Positions 25,901-37,900 of a stretch of 64,000 bases of DNA are shown one piece after another (position 1 is the first letter of the stretch; each line of letters starts with the position of its first letter). The notes beneath the pieces were generated by a model. That model made no database searches. It saw only the letters and a list, made by a program, of their open reading frames with translations, and had not been told where the DNA came from. The position numbers were made by a program, and so were the translations under genes. This stretch comes from Siphonodentalium dalli (taxonomy: Eukaryota; Mollusca; Scaphopoda; Gadilida; Siphonodentaliidae), in contig CP136064.1 in assembly GCA_032622095.1 (NCBI GenBank), positions 191,009,794-191,073,793 of the forward strand, written 5' to 3'.

Positions 25901-28900
25901 ATGAATTCTCTTAAATATAAGAGAATGCATTAATTCTCTTAAATATAAGAGAATGCATTGGAACAGGGTTTTCACAAAATTTCAAGAAGATGCAGTCATG
26001 AAAGGGTTAACCCGAAGAAATTCACCTTGATAGTTGAACATCTTACTTCTACAAAGATATTAAACTTAAAATATCATGACAAACCTATGTCTCATATACC
26101 GGTACTCGATAATTTCCTAACAGGTATGGGGAGGGGGGGGGGGGGAGATAAAAGGACCTGAGTAACCAATTACCACCTAGTAGCTACATATGAGAAAATA
26201 TAAACTTATGATTTTATTGCTTATTATTGCTTTATATAGTCATGAAATGGTGAGAAATTAACTTTATTGAGTTGATTGTGTTGGTGTTTGGATGGATGGG
26301 TGCTACCCAAGTATGAGCAGGCTGATTATAATCCCCCCACTCACGCAGAAGCTACATCAGGGAAATTTCCAGGGCTGTTTTGATAGCTGTTACAGGTATG
26401 GGTGCCCAAACTTGAGAAGCCCAAATGACCCCAAATTCCCAGTGGACAGTATTGAATCAACCTGAATTTTCAAGGCAATTCAAAAATAAGCGCTGTATTA
26501 AAAAATCTGCAGTTGCAATACAGCCTTCATTTGCATGTTGAATTTTTAAATCAGAAATATTATGTCCTATTTATAATATATGTGTCTGTATCTGTGTTGG
26601 TTCGGTGTAGAAGCCGTATTTTCCTCTGCTGGAAACAGGTGTCCCCAAATTATCTCTGGATTCTTCCCTGAGCTACATATGAGAATTTTTGGACTATATA
26701 AAGCAAAATAAGTGATAATCAGGACTTGGTATCTCCCCCAATCCCCAACTTAATAAACTTTTTCTCGGATGAAGTATATAAAGCAAAATAAGCTATAGAT
26801 GATGTTTTGGTCATATGCAGCTACTAGATGGGCGGCGGAGAAGATTCTCAGTCCTGGGTATCTCCCCAGAGTCCACCCCCTCACAAACCCAGACTCAACC
26901 AAATTTTTCTCAGATATAGTTAATTTCTTGCCATATCATCACTATATAAAGCAAAATATGTGATTGTGAGGGTAAAATAAGTGGAAAAATATTATGTGGG
27001 TGGGATATACCAATGTTGGTAGAGGAAAATTGTTCCACTTGTAGTCCACAATTTCCTAACAGGTACACAGGATATATACCCATCCCTGTTAACTGCATAT
27101 GTTCAGCAGTTCTTATGATATTGGTTGGGGTAATGCATATTTTGGGAGGAGATATAACAAAACAAAAGACACCCATATGTAAGGCCAAGTGATAATCTGA
27201 CAGATTTGATTTGCTCTTAAAGTGCCTTAAGCGAATTAATTTATTTGCTCTTTTAAAAGTAAAATTCATCTATTTGAGCTTGAGCATAAATCAGATTGTC
27301 TAGAAATAAAAAAAGAGTGAATTAGACTCTGAGAAAGGAATTACAAATAGGTGGACTAGTATATATTATTAAATACATGTATGATAGTCTCATGTCTTAT
27401 TTACACTTAAGCGCAAATGATGTGCGCTTAATTGAGCTCAAATAAATGTTTTTTTTACATAGAGCATAATTAAATGATTGGGTCTATGAACACCTTTCAT
27501 GTATGGTACATATTCCAGATACAGATAATTTAAAGGTATGGTTGGCCTTGGTGGTGGGTATCCTGTGAAAATATTTCCACCCTTCGAAAACCGCCACAAA
27601 AATAAAGAACATCAAAATGTAGACTTTGTCCATATACAAATAAGAAATATCGCATAAACAGTATGTTATTGTCAAATGTTTGACCATTGTTATGTAAACA
27701 AAAGCATAAAAAGTTACTTTTCTGGTGTTTGTTTATATTATGATGGTAAACATAAAGAGCGTTCTTTGTTGGTGAATTCCTGATATGGAACTAATAAAGA
27801 GCGTTTATGCCATTTGTGTGGGTGATTAGCCAGTTCAAGAGTTGCATTAATATTGTGCTGTCTTCTGTAACACAATCAGGCTCTTGCTTAGGTAAAATAT
27901 TGTAGGTCTTTATGATAACATGCTGTTTACGTGATGGTCATGGTATATATGAACGAAACTGTATGCGTTTTAATGTTTTTCTGTTTACGGTGATTAGAAC
28001 AAATATCAATATTTTCGACAACTAAGGTGCCTTTAATAGCACTTTGAATGTGCAAATGATTTACGCTGTTTAAATAATTTGCACTTAAGTGCAAATGAAC
28101 AGGTCATGGTGAACCAACGATCGACCTTTATTAGACTAATCGCTATAGAATAGACCGATTGGTCATTCATCATATGCAGGCATTGGGGATAAGTCGAGTC
28201 ACTCTGAACTGTTCTATATTGGTAATTATATTACATCCAATACTTAAAAAGAGATAATTATAATTTCTGTTGAAAGACACGGAATAATTATTTAGTGAAT
28301 ATATTCAATATAAAGATAGACTGATCAGTTTTATACAGATCAACCAGTGGTTCACCGAGACCTGCATATGATTGTTGAGCTTCGGTACATTCAATGCGAT
28401 TATTAATAAACATGCAGGTCTGGGTGAACCACCAATAGATCTTTATTTAGACTAATCGATCTAATATAGACTGGTCTTACACCACCTAGATGCATCTGAG
28501 ATAAGGGGAGTCACACTAAACTGTTCCATGATATCGTTCAACTTGGTAACTACTTAAAAACATTTGGATTTCTTTTGAGAGAATGAGAATATAAATAAAC
28601 GTTTAAAAATCTTCAAACAAACACCATTTAAATATTCAAGAATTGGAGAAAGCACCTCTCGGCTACTGACAGTGACTGACTCGGCATGTCAGTGTCAGCC
28701 ATGTTTTATTGGATTTCGATCAATTGGTTTTCACCCAGACCTGATATTTAAATGTGAATTTGGGCTCCCTTTCCCATACAATTAAGACACAAACTTACGC
28801 AACCTTCCAAGTCTGCATGGGGTTGACATCAGCCGATATACTGCAACGTATTCATCCATCAGTTCATGCCAATAATGGAAACTTGTTTGTGACTCGTCTT

Positions 28901-31900
28901 CCATTCCAGATCATTCCAAGTTTAACCTGCTGGCTGCTGTCAACTGTCTAGGATTACTTGAGTACCGGTACGATTAAACGGACACTGACCGTGGAATGTC
29001 GCATTTCCATATCACATAAGCGTTGCTAGTATAATTTCTGCAATATATGCTGTCTTTGTGGTGCAAATTTCTCACAACAAACGTCGTTAAATTGGGAAGT
29101 AACAAATGCGGAAGTTACAATTTATGGGTTTTCCCCAACCCGGAGGTAAACAAATCAGACAGTGCTTAAAGTCACGCAGTCGGAGGACATCGCGTGGCGA
29201 GGGGACTGAACTCTGTTTTGCAACTTGCGATCGACGTACCACCGGTCATCTGAGTACTATCCCTTTAAGCATTCTGAAAACATTTTCAAAATATAAAAAT
29301 TGCTTGTTTCGTTCTAAATTATTTTTAATAACTACTATCCTACACTGGCCAACACTACATGTATGTAGCACCCTATCAATGCGACAAACATGCAACTGAA
29401 TGAGTATGGAACTATATTTGTTATAAACAGTGTAACATGGCATCAACTAATCAATTTGGATGGATATTGAATCGAGTATTCTATTGTTTTTCACAGTTAT
29501 AATTATCGAAGAAACATGCGAACCACATTACATAGTACATACACAAGACAGTCACATTAATACAATAGTAGTTAGGTATATAACTGTAATTGTCAGGACT
29601 ATACAATCAGCCATCACAATCTCCAAGACTCCAATATTAATGTAATAGTCATATTAGTACACATTTGTATAATTAGTATAGTTATTTCGTTTAAATTTCA
29701 ATTTAATGAAAATAAGAATGATACGAATCATGCATACGATCAGTTGAGTGCCATGTTTAATAGATTGGTTATAACACATTCTGGCCCTAGCTATATATCT
29801 GTCAAATACATTTAATTAGTGCATGTTCGCATTACTAGAAATACTATTATCGTGCATCGTTCCCAGTATATCCCACCAGAGACAGACAATGATGCATACA
29901 ATCGGCAAACAATGTAAGTTTTAACATATATGGACTCATTGCAATGCACTGAACTCAGTAACCTTATAGTTTGTACTATACAGAGTAAAAACTTTGAGAA
30001 AACAGAGAATTCATTAACATATAGCCTATTATAGGTGGACCGGACCGTTTTGGACCGGTCCAGGCGTTTGTACCGGACTGGAATGGCCTGGACTGGACCG
30101 GACTGGACCGCCTTGGCAGTGGACCGGGTCCGGTCCGGTCTGCATCACTAGTTTCGACATATATATTTTTACATGATGTGGACCAAATGTAACCCAATCC
30201 AGATCCGTGAACCCTTTGAGTGCCAGGTCCAATTTTTGTATCAACCCATATACCCTGTGCCAATGCATTCTCTTATATATGCGAGGCGACCATAGGTCGC
30301 CTCGCATATATAAGAGAATGCATTGGCTTAACATTTTTTTTTTTTTTTTTTTTTTACAGTTTTTTACAATTTTAATATATTTAATTATATTCTTTAACCT
30401 CTTCGCTGCTAAATGACGTTATGACGTCGTGTGCTGGGCTGTTGACGTTATTGGCATTTTCCAATGGGAAAATATAGCGGGAATGTCAAAAGAACCATAA
30501 AAGTGACTCAGCTGAAAGGCTATTATTGTTCACAATTGTGGAACATCATACACTATTTGACACGTCGAGATACAGTTATTCCGATGCACTAATCTCTGAG
30601 TTCCAGTTATGTATGATGGCCTACTTCTAGTGTACTGAAGTAGGTCCGTAGTACCTACGGACCATATAGCACACGGCGTGCACTTTTACGTCCGTAATAG
30701 ATACGGACGTTATAGCAGTGAAGAGGTTAACAGACTTATTGTGTAGGTTTAGGGGCGATGAGATCGGCCCCTGGCACTCAAAGGGTTGACTCCAGCCCTG
30801 TCCAGCCATTATCTAATTTATATTAAAAAATAAAATTTTTATGGCTGCCTGTTAACCTGTATGTTTTCAGCAGCCATCTTTGGCTCAAATTAATTATTTC
30901 TAAATATATTATTGATACTAGATCGTTGTTATTACAAGGAATGTATTGAAATGTTTAGTTGTTACAGAATTAATTTACAAGCTTTAGTGTCATGACAAAA
31001 GACAATTGTCATTGTGGAATACATATTTGGTCTAAAAGGATTTTCACTGCAAACTGAGACAAATTTGTTCTAAAACTTTATTTATAATGAAAACTAAATA
31101 CAGTATTGCATGATTAAGGTAATGATATACATGTATACCAGTAGTAGGATATCATATCATATCTCACCTCACGTGGGGTCACAAATATATTGATTCTTCA
31201 TGGTTTAGTGCTTGTAATTTACTGTGAACAGATTACTCAATGTTATTGATTGATCTTATAATACCTCTATGCTGGTGACCAATATGTCCATGAATTCCAC
31301 TGTACATACATTATGCATTGTTAAACAAATAAAACTGATCACAGATTACCTGTCTCGATCACTTGCTATTGTTAAGGGCATTTACTGGTATATGCCGTTC
31401 ATACGTGCGGCTTTTTTTATGTTGGTCATTGCATGTAACTCTATCCACTTCATATTCATGCCCACATGGTACTTATGTACTTGATACAGTAATGCCCTAA
31501 ATAATCGACTCCTTAACCACAGCAGAATTATGGGTAACTTTTCAAGAGAGCTTTCCAATGAATGGCAACAAGCCATATTTACGACTAAATCCTGAAATGT
31601 TACCCATAATTCTACTGATTGGGATTGGAGTTATGATATATATCTTTAACACTCGGTGCATAATAAAAATATACTCCTCTTGCCGCTAACACTACCTCCC
31701 AACAAATACAACCCTACTCAAAATATTTGATTGTGTCCTCTGAGAAGCATTTTTCAATTTCGGTTAGGATGATATGCACATACTAGTACATGTACATGTA
31801 AATAGAATAAAAAATGTTTGGAAAAGACATATTTATGTTACATTGAGTTCATAATATTTATCTGCATATATTCCGGTAGCTTTTCAATAACATTTTATAA

Positions 31901-34900
31901 GTTTCTTGAAATATTATGAAAGTTTCCTAAAAGAAAATGTTTCTATGACCTATTTCTCTCCCTCCTCCAAAGTGAAAAAAAGTCTGAAAAACCAGTACAA
32001 AAAGTTGCTTAATACTATTTTCATCATGACAAATAATACAGTTTTGTGGATAGTTATCAGAAAGAATACTAATATATTATCACTTTATAGCATATCAGAG
32101 CAGAAAAAATAAAAAAATAAAAACTAATTGTAAAAGAGTATGCCACTTTAGCAAATGCAACTCTAATGGCATACTACTACACAAGGGAGATATCAGAATC
32201 CTATATGTCTTTATTTCTACATTACCGACACACACTGTTTGACATATCCCTGGGTGTTGTAAAATGAATTGGAGGAGGGGGTGTGTGTATATTTAGATAA
32301 TATCCGGCATTATTAACTTTTCATCTGTCTTACTGGGAAGATATATTTTCTGTTTTCAGCTGTGAGGGTGGATCATCTCCACTACAGGAATGCCCTGCAG
32401 GTTACTATGGCAACCATGCAAATCTGGACCAACTGTTAGACTGTGTGGTATGTACTTTAGTTCTCAAACCTCTGAAAACCATAATATAATTATACCTTAT
32501 GTAACCTTATGTTGCTAATGGACACTGGCTTCTAAAGATGCCACTATATCCACCTCTGATTCTTATATTTCTCTGAACTCTCATGAATTTGTATTTTTTG
32601 TTTGAATGATCATATCAGGGTCTGTCAGACTCAACTCAGCCTTGAAATTTCATTTCATTTATTGGTCCTGCCAATGGTAATCTAGTTTATTTTTGAATGA
32701 ATTTATGTTAGATGATTCCATGGCTCCACCACTCTTAGACTGAATGAGTATTTCCTCTCATACCTGTTTGCTCCTTCCAGAAATAGCTTGTAGTTATGCC
32801 CTTTGGTTCTGAGTTAGGTGCATCTTTTTAGTAGGTCATTTACTTCCGGATCCTATGTGTTGAATATCTTGAAGCATTCTATCATGTCTCCTCTTATTCT
32901 TCTGTAATTCAATGTTGGTATATTTATCTTCTTTAGACTTTCTTCATATGGTAGGCCCTTCATTTCTGGTATTAATTTTGTGAATATTTTTTTGCACTTT
33001 CTCCAGCATTTCAATGTCTTTCTTCAAATGTGGGCTCCAAGCAGGCTGGACATATTCTAGATGTGGTCTCACCAGGCTTTTGTATAGTTTCATTATTGTT
33101 TTAGTGCAATATGTGTAAATGCTCTTCGTATGGCTCCAGTGACTGCATTTGCTTTCTGTAATTACTCAGTCATGTGTGTGTCAAATTTTAGTATATTATC
33201 AGTTGTGACTCCTATATCATTTTCTTCATTCACCTACTTTAGTTGTACATTTATTCCATCTTTGTTCTTCATGTTGTAATTTGGTTCTTTGTTTTTGTGC
33301 CAATGTTCATTGTCACACATTTATCTGGATGAAATTTCAAGAGCCACATGTCTGACCATGTCCGGAGTTCATCTATGTCATTCTGTAGTGTTTTCACATC
33401 TGATATTTCCTTTATTTCTCTGTAAATTCTAGTGTCGTTAGCAAATATCTTGACATCAGATTTAACATTTGATGGTTGATCATTGATGTAGATGACAAAT
33501 AATAATTGTCCGAGTACACTTTCTTGGGGTATTCCACTCATTACTTCATGTGTTGTTGACGCTTCGCCATTTATCATCACTATTTGTTGACTTCCCTGCA
33601 GAAAGTTCTCTATCCATTCCAGTATGTTCCCGTTAATGCCATAACTTCTCGCCTTATGTACAAGTCTTTGATATGGGACAGTATCAAATGCTTTCTGGAA
33701 GTCCATATAGATTACATGTGTCCTTCATTTATGGTCTTAATAGACCACTTCTCTAATGAGTGCAGCAGCTGAAATGTTGTAGACCATCCCTTGATGAACC
33801 CAAATTGCTTCTTACTAAATAGTTTGTTTTTCTTCATGTAATCCATTATTTTGTCTCTTATTCTTGCCTCCAGAGCTTTGCATACTATACTGGTTGTCTG
33901 AATGGGTGGTAATTATTTTTTGTATATAGCAGATAAGTTTGCTGTTTTCCTTTCATTTGATAATGTTCATAGTCATAGGCTGTAATTGAAGATTTGTGAT
34001 ATTGGTATGCTTAGCTCCTTCGATAGTTCTTTTAGGTTTTTAGGATGTATGTTTCCGGACCCTGGGACTTTCATGGTTTGAGTTTTGATAGCCTTATCTC
34101 TACTCCTTCTGCTGTCACTCATGTTTATTGTCTTCATGTTTATATTTGGGATATCTCCTTTTGGTTCCCTTGTGAATACTTCGGAGAAGAAATCTGTCAA
34201 CACTTCTTTTCTCCTTGTCTCTTGTTGTTACACTTCCATCTGTCTTAGTCTTCATATGTCTCGTTACATAGTCCCAGAATTTAGTTTGGGGTTATTTTTA
34301 GTTTGGTCTGCAATATCTCATTCGTGGTTCTTCTGCTTCTTCCTTGTCAAATTTCTCACTTGGTTTCTATATCTTGTATATGTGTTATATACGGGTCCAA
34401 GCTCTATGCTTCTTCCTCACCACCTCTCTTGATTTTACATCTAGCAGCATTCTATTTTTTTGCTGGATGTATTTCTTTCTGGTATGTCTATGTCTGTCAT
34501 TTCTTCAAGTACTAAGCAGAATCTCTTCCACTGGACGTTGATGTCATTTTTACAGTCATCAAATAGTCCATTTCAATCTATTTTTCCAACTTCTTCTCTC
34601 ATATTGTCATAGTTTCCTGCAGCATATTGTTTCTTCTTCATTCCCTGTTTTTGTTTTTACTCTATAGCATTTATAGTAGAAACTGATAGTGCACTGATCA
34701 CTCTTGCCTAGGGGGCTCCCAATATCCAGATTTTGAACCATATTTGCTTCGTTGGTAAAGACTTGATCCAGTAGTTTGCTTTCTGTCCATGTCTATATCT
34801 TGTTGCCTCCTCAACGTGTTGTGTTAGGCAGCATTTGTCAACTGTCTTCAGGAATACTTCTCCTTTCTTGTCTGATGATGTTTGTCTTTCCCAGTTTATG

Positions 34901-37900
34901 GCTGGTGGTTCAGGTCTCCCATTATCAGTATATGGGTGTTCTTATTATTACATACCTTCTTCAGTACACTTTTTAGTATTTGGTCCTTTTCATCAGTGCT
35001 GTTGTTTGGGCTTCTGTATACTCTACGAATGACAAGTTTATCTCTATTTTGTAGTGGAACTTCCACCCATATTGTCTCATTGTATTTGTTCTATGTTCGA
35101 TAACTCCTCTGCTTTGATTCTGTCATTGATATGTATAATCACTCCTCTGCCTCCTTTGAAGTAAGATTCGTGTGGAACATCTGACAGCCATCCACCGAGT
35201 AAAGTGCAACAGGTAAGGTCTCTTTGAGATATTTTGGTTTTGCTTCGGTGATGCTACATGTAGTTATGTTATAGTTGCCCTCCTCGATCAGATGTCACAG
35301 CTCATTTAGTTTGTTAAGAAAACTGTCTGCATTTAAGAGTAAAATCTTCAGTCCCTCCACCTTGTGCATTGTTCTCTTTGTGCTTTGTAGTAATTACACA
35401 TTGTCTTCTCAGTGGCTTCACTCCAATTCCTTCTTCTTCACTTTTTTCAATGTCCAAGGAGGGCCCCGGACTTCGAGAACCATTCTGTTGATTCTTATGT
35501 TCTCCTCTTGGCCTCCTCGATGTATTTTTTCTACTTTGCATACAGTAATGCCCTAATTAATCGACTCCTTAACCACAGCAGAATTATGGGTAATTTTTCA
35601 GGATTTAGTCAGAAATAAGACTTGTTGCCATTCATCGGAAAGCTCTCAGTGAGAGCTTTCCGATGAATGGCAACAAGCCATATTTCCGACTAAATCATGA
35701 AAGTTACCCATAATTCTGCTGTGGTTAAAATGTTGATTATTTAGGGCATTACTGTAGTACAGAGAATATGACAAGGTACATATGGAGAATAGAATGAATT
35801 TTGACCAAGATTATACTACACAGTGGATGATATAAAACATATTATCAACTGGGAAAGAAAAGTCAAGACAAGGATAATCCACATCCACCCAGAGTGACAT
35901 ACAAAGAGCAAGCTGTGAAAGATAGACCACTGAACGCTGGTGCAAAGCTAAATGAGAAGGAGAGGGCAACACAAATGATCTACCATAATGCCATAAATAA
36001 TCGACTCCTTAACCACAGCAGAATTATGGGTAACTTTTCAGGATTTAATCGGAAATATGGCTAAATCCTGAAAAGTTACCCATAATTCTGCTGTGGTTAA
36101 ACAGTCGATTATTTAGGGCTTTACTGTTTGTGTTAATCCTTCCTGACAAATTATGATGAACATTAAAGTTTTTGCCTAGGTGAATAAAAATCAAGATCAC
36201 ATTACCTTTCATACTTCAAACTATAAATAACTGATATCATTCTTCAGAAATGTGGGGATGGAACCTACACGAACAGTACTGGGGCTGTAAGCTGTCAGAG
36301 TTGTCCCCCTGGAAAGAAATGTGAGACCGAGGCCACAACAACTCCGGTCGACTGTGGTTCTGGAACATACTCATTAGGTGGTGCCTCAACATGCATTAGC
36401 TGCCCAACTGGTTCTTTCTGTGTTGCCAGAGACAGCGGACCCCAACCTTGTCCTGATGGCACATACACATCATCTGGAGGTAAGAGTTTGTTGAAAATAA
36501 TTATATAGACATATTATGTGCTTACTTCTCTACTTAAAACTTATATTTTCCGACTCGGCCACTACTCCATTTTGATGACTGCATCATTAAACTATCATTG
36601 CCACATTATTCACTATCATCGGATGTGCCCTTTTGTAAAATACAACATCTGAACTGTGCAAAAAATTTAAACAAACAGTCCTTCATTCATCCCTAAAAAA
36701 ATGCCAATAATGCCCCCAACTTTCCGATGGAGGATTCGGGGTTATATAGTGGAGACCTCCATCTGTCCTTCCATCCATCCTTCTGTCTGTCCTTCCATTC
36801 ATCCATCCTTCTATTCATCCATCCATCCGTCCTTCCGTCTTTCTGTAATAAACATTTCACAACACATCTCAAGTATTGATAGTCCAATTTGGATGTCCTT
36901 TGGTATGCCGGCAGACTAGTATTGTGGTATTAGGTCAATAATTAGGATCTCCACATAGTGCAAGTTTTGTCCGCACTTTTTTTCCAGAGTATTGGTCCTT
37001 TGCTGGAAATAGTCCTTTGCTGGACAGCATGTTATGCTGTGGATGTCTTTATTTTGGAATTTCGTTGTCCTTTGGCATGGTGATAGTGCAGGTTGGGGGA
37101 AAGGATATCCACATACTACTGGTTTCGTCCATTAAATTTTACCAGAGTTATGGTCCTTGTTTAACTGGGAAATTTTAGAATTTTGTGTCAGAAAGAACAT
37201 TTCAGCTTGTATCTCTGGTGTTAATTATCAGATTTTATTGTCCTTTGGCATGGTGATAGCTCAGGTTGATGGACAGGGTACCCACAAACTATGGTTTTCG
37301 TCCATTAATACTTACCAGAGTTATGGCCCTTGTTTGACTTGGAAATTTATGAATTGAAGATTTGGGGGTATATAGTGGAGACCTCGTCCATCTGGCCTTC
37401 ATAGAACATGTTTTGTTCGGAAACTTTCCAGAGTTATGGCCCTTTGCCAGAGTTATGACCCAAGGTTTGCTTTGTCCGCACTTTTCCCCCCCAAGTTATG
37501 GCCCTTTGCAGAGTTATGAACCAGGATTAAACTGAGAGAAATGCCCCACTATTACTTCATTTTCTCTCTAAATATAGCCAATAATCAGCATATACAGTGG
37601 GGGGAAATTGCCCACGTTTGGCACTGCCCTTGTTTAATTAATATCAAAGAATGACATTGTGTGTTAGAAATTTAAACACAAATTTATTGAAACATCTGCA
37701 TTAAGCAAATTTATTCACTGTAAGCCACAGAAGAGTTTTTCAAATCACTTAATGAGATAAACCAGATTGTTAATAATTTCTGCTATCTTCTTAAAGAGGT
37801 GCCTGCTTAAGGTAGTCCAAACATTGGATACATGCTGTCTAATTAACACTGTGTTTGGTTTTCAAAACTACTGTAATTCCAGTTTTCAAACAATTTACCT

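Larger units (their letters stand above)
16559..29268. mobile_element. 12.7-kb TTAA-flanked insertion nested in the hAT element
   Basis: TTAA at 16559-16562 followed by AGTGATAGTACT. At the far end is AGTACTATCCCT followed by TTAA at 29265-29268. The ends are inverted repeats at 11 of 12 positions. The outer flanks on both sides carry the same 60-bp tandem-repeat unit. TTAA target and inverted ends fit a piggyBac-type element, but no piggyBac transposase is seen inside, so the mobilising enzyme is inferred. The ends are short and the assignment rests mostly on flank continuity. Confidence 0.55.
10051..30150 (+). mobile_element. hAT DNA transposon, 20.1 kb, swollen by nested insertions
   Basis: The left end TAGTGATG-AG-GACCGGACCG and the complement of the right end TAGTGATG-CA-GACCGGACCG match at 18 of 20 positions, and both are flanked by the identical octamer GTTTCGAC. 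Both termini carry clusters of GGTCCGG/CCGGACC (10060-10180 and 30034-30143), as expected for subterminal transposase-binding repeats. The hAT transposase relic lies near the left end in the expected orientation. Inside are an inverted-repeat unit (about 12865-16160) and a TTAA-flanked insertion (16559-29268). Without them about 4.1 kb remains, a usual hAT length. The element sits in intron 2 of the cysteine-repeat gene. Confidence 0.82.

Noticed and set aside
34085-34541. Overlapping long frames rich in Phe, Leu, Ser and Cys on the + strand
   Set aside because: They are antisense shadows of the LINE pre-RT region, which codes on the minus strand.
36693-36919. Opposing open frames rich in Asp/Lys/Trp and Pro/Ser/His
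   Set aside because: They result from the CCAT/CCGT microsatellite near 36765-36840.
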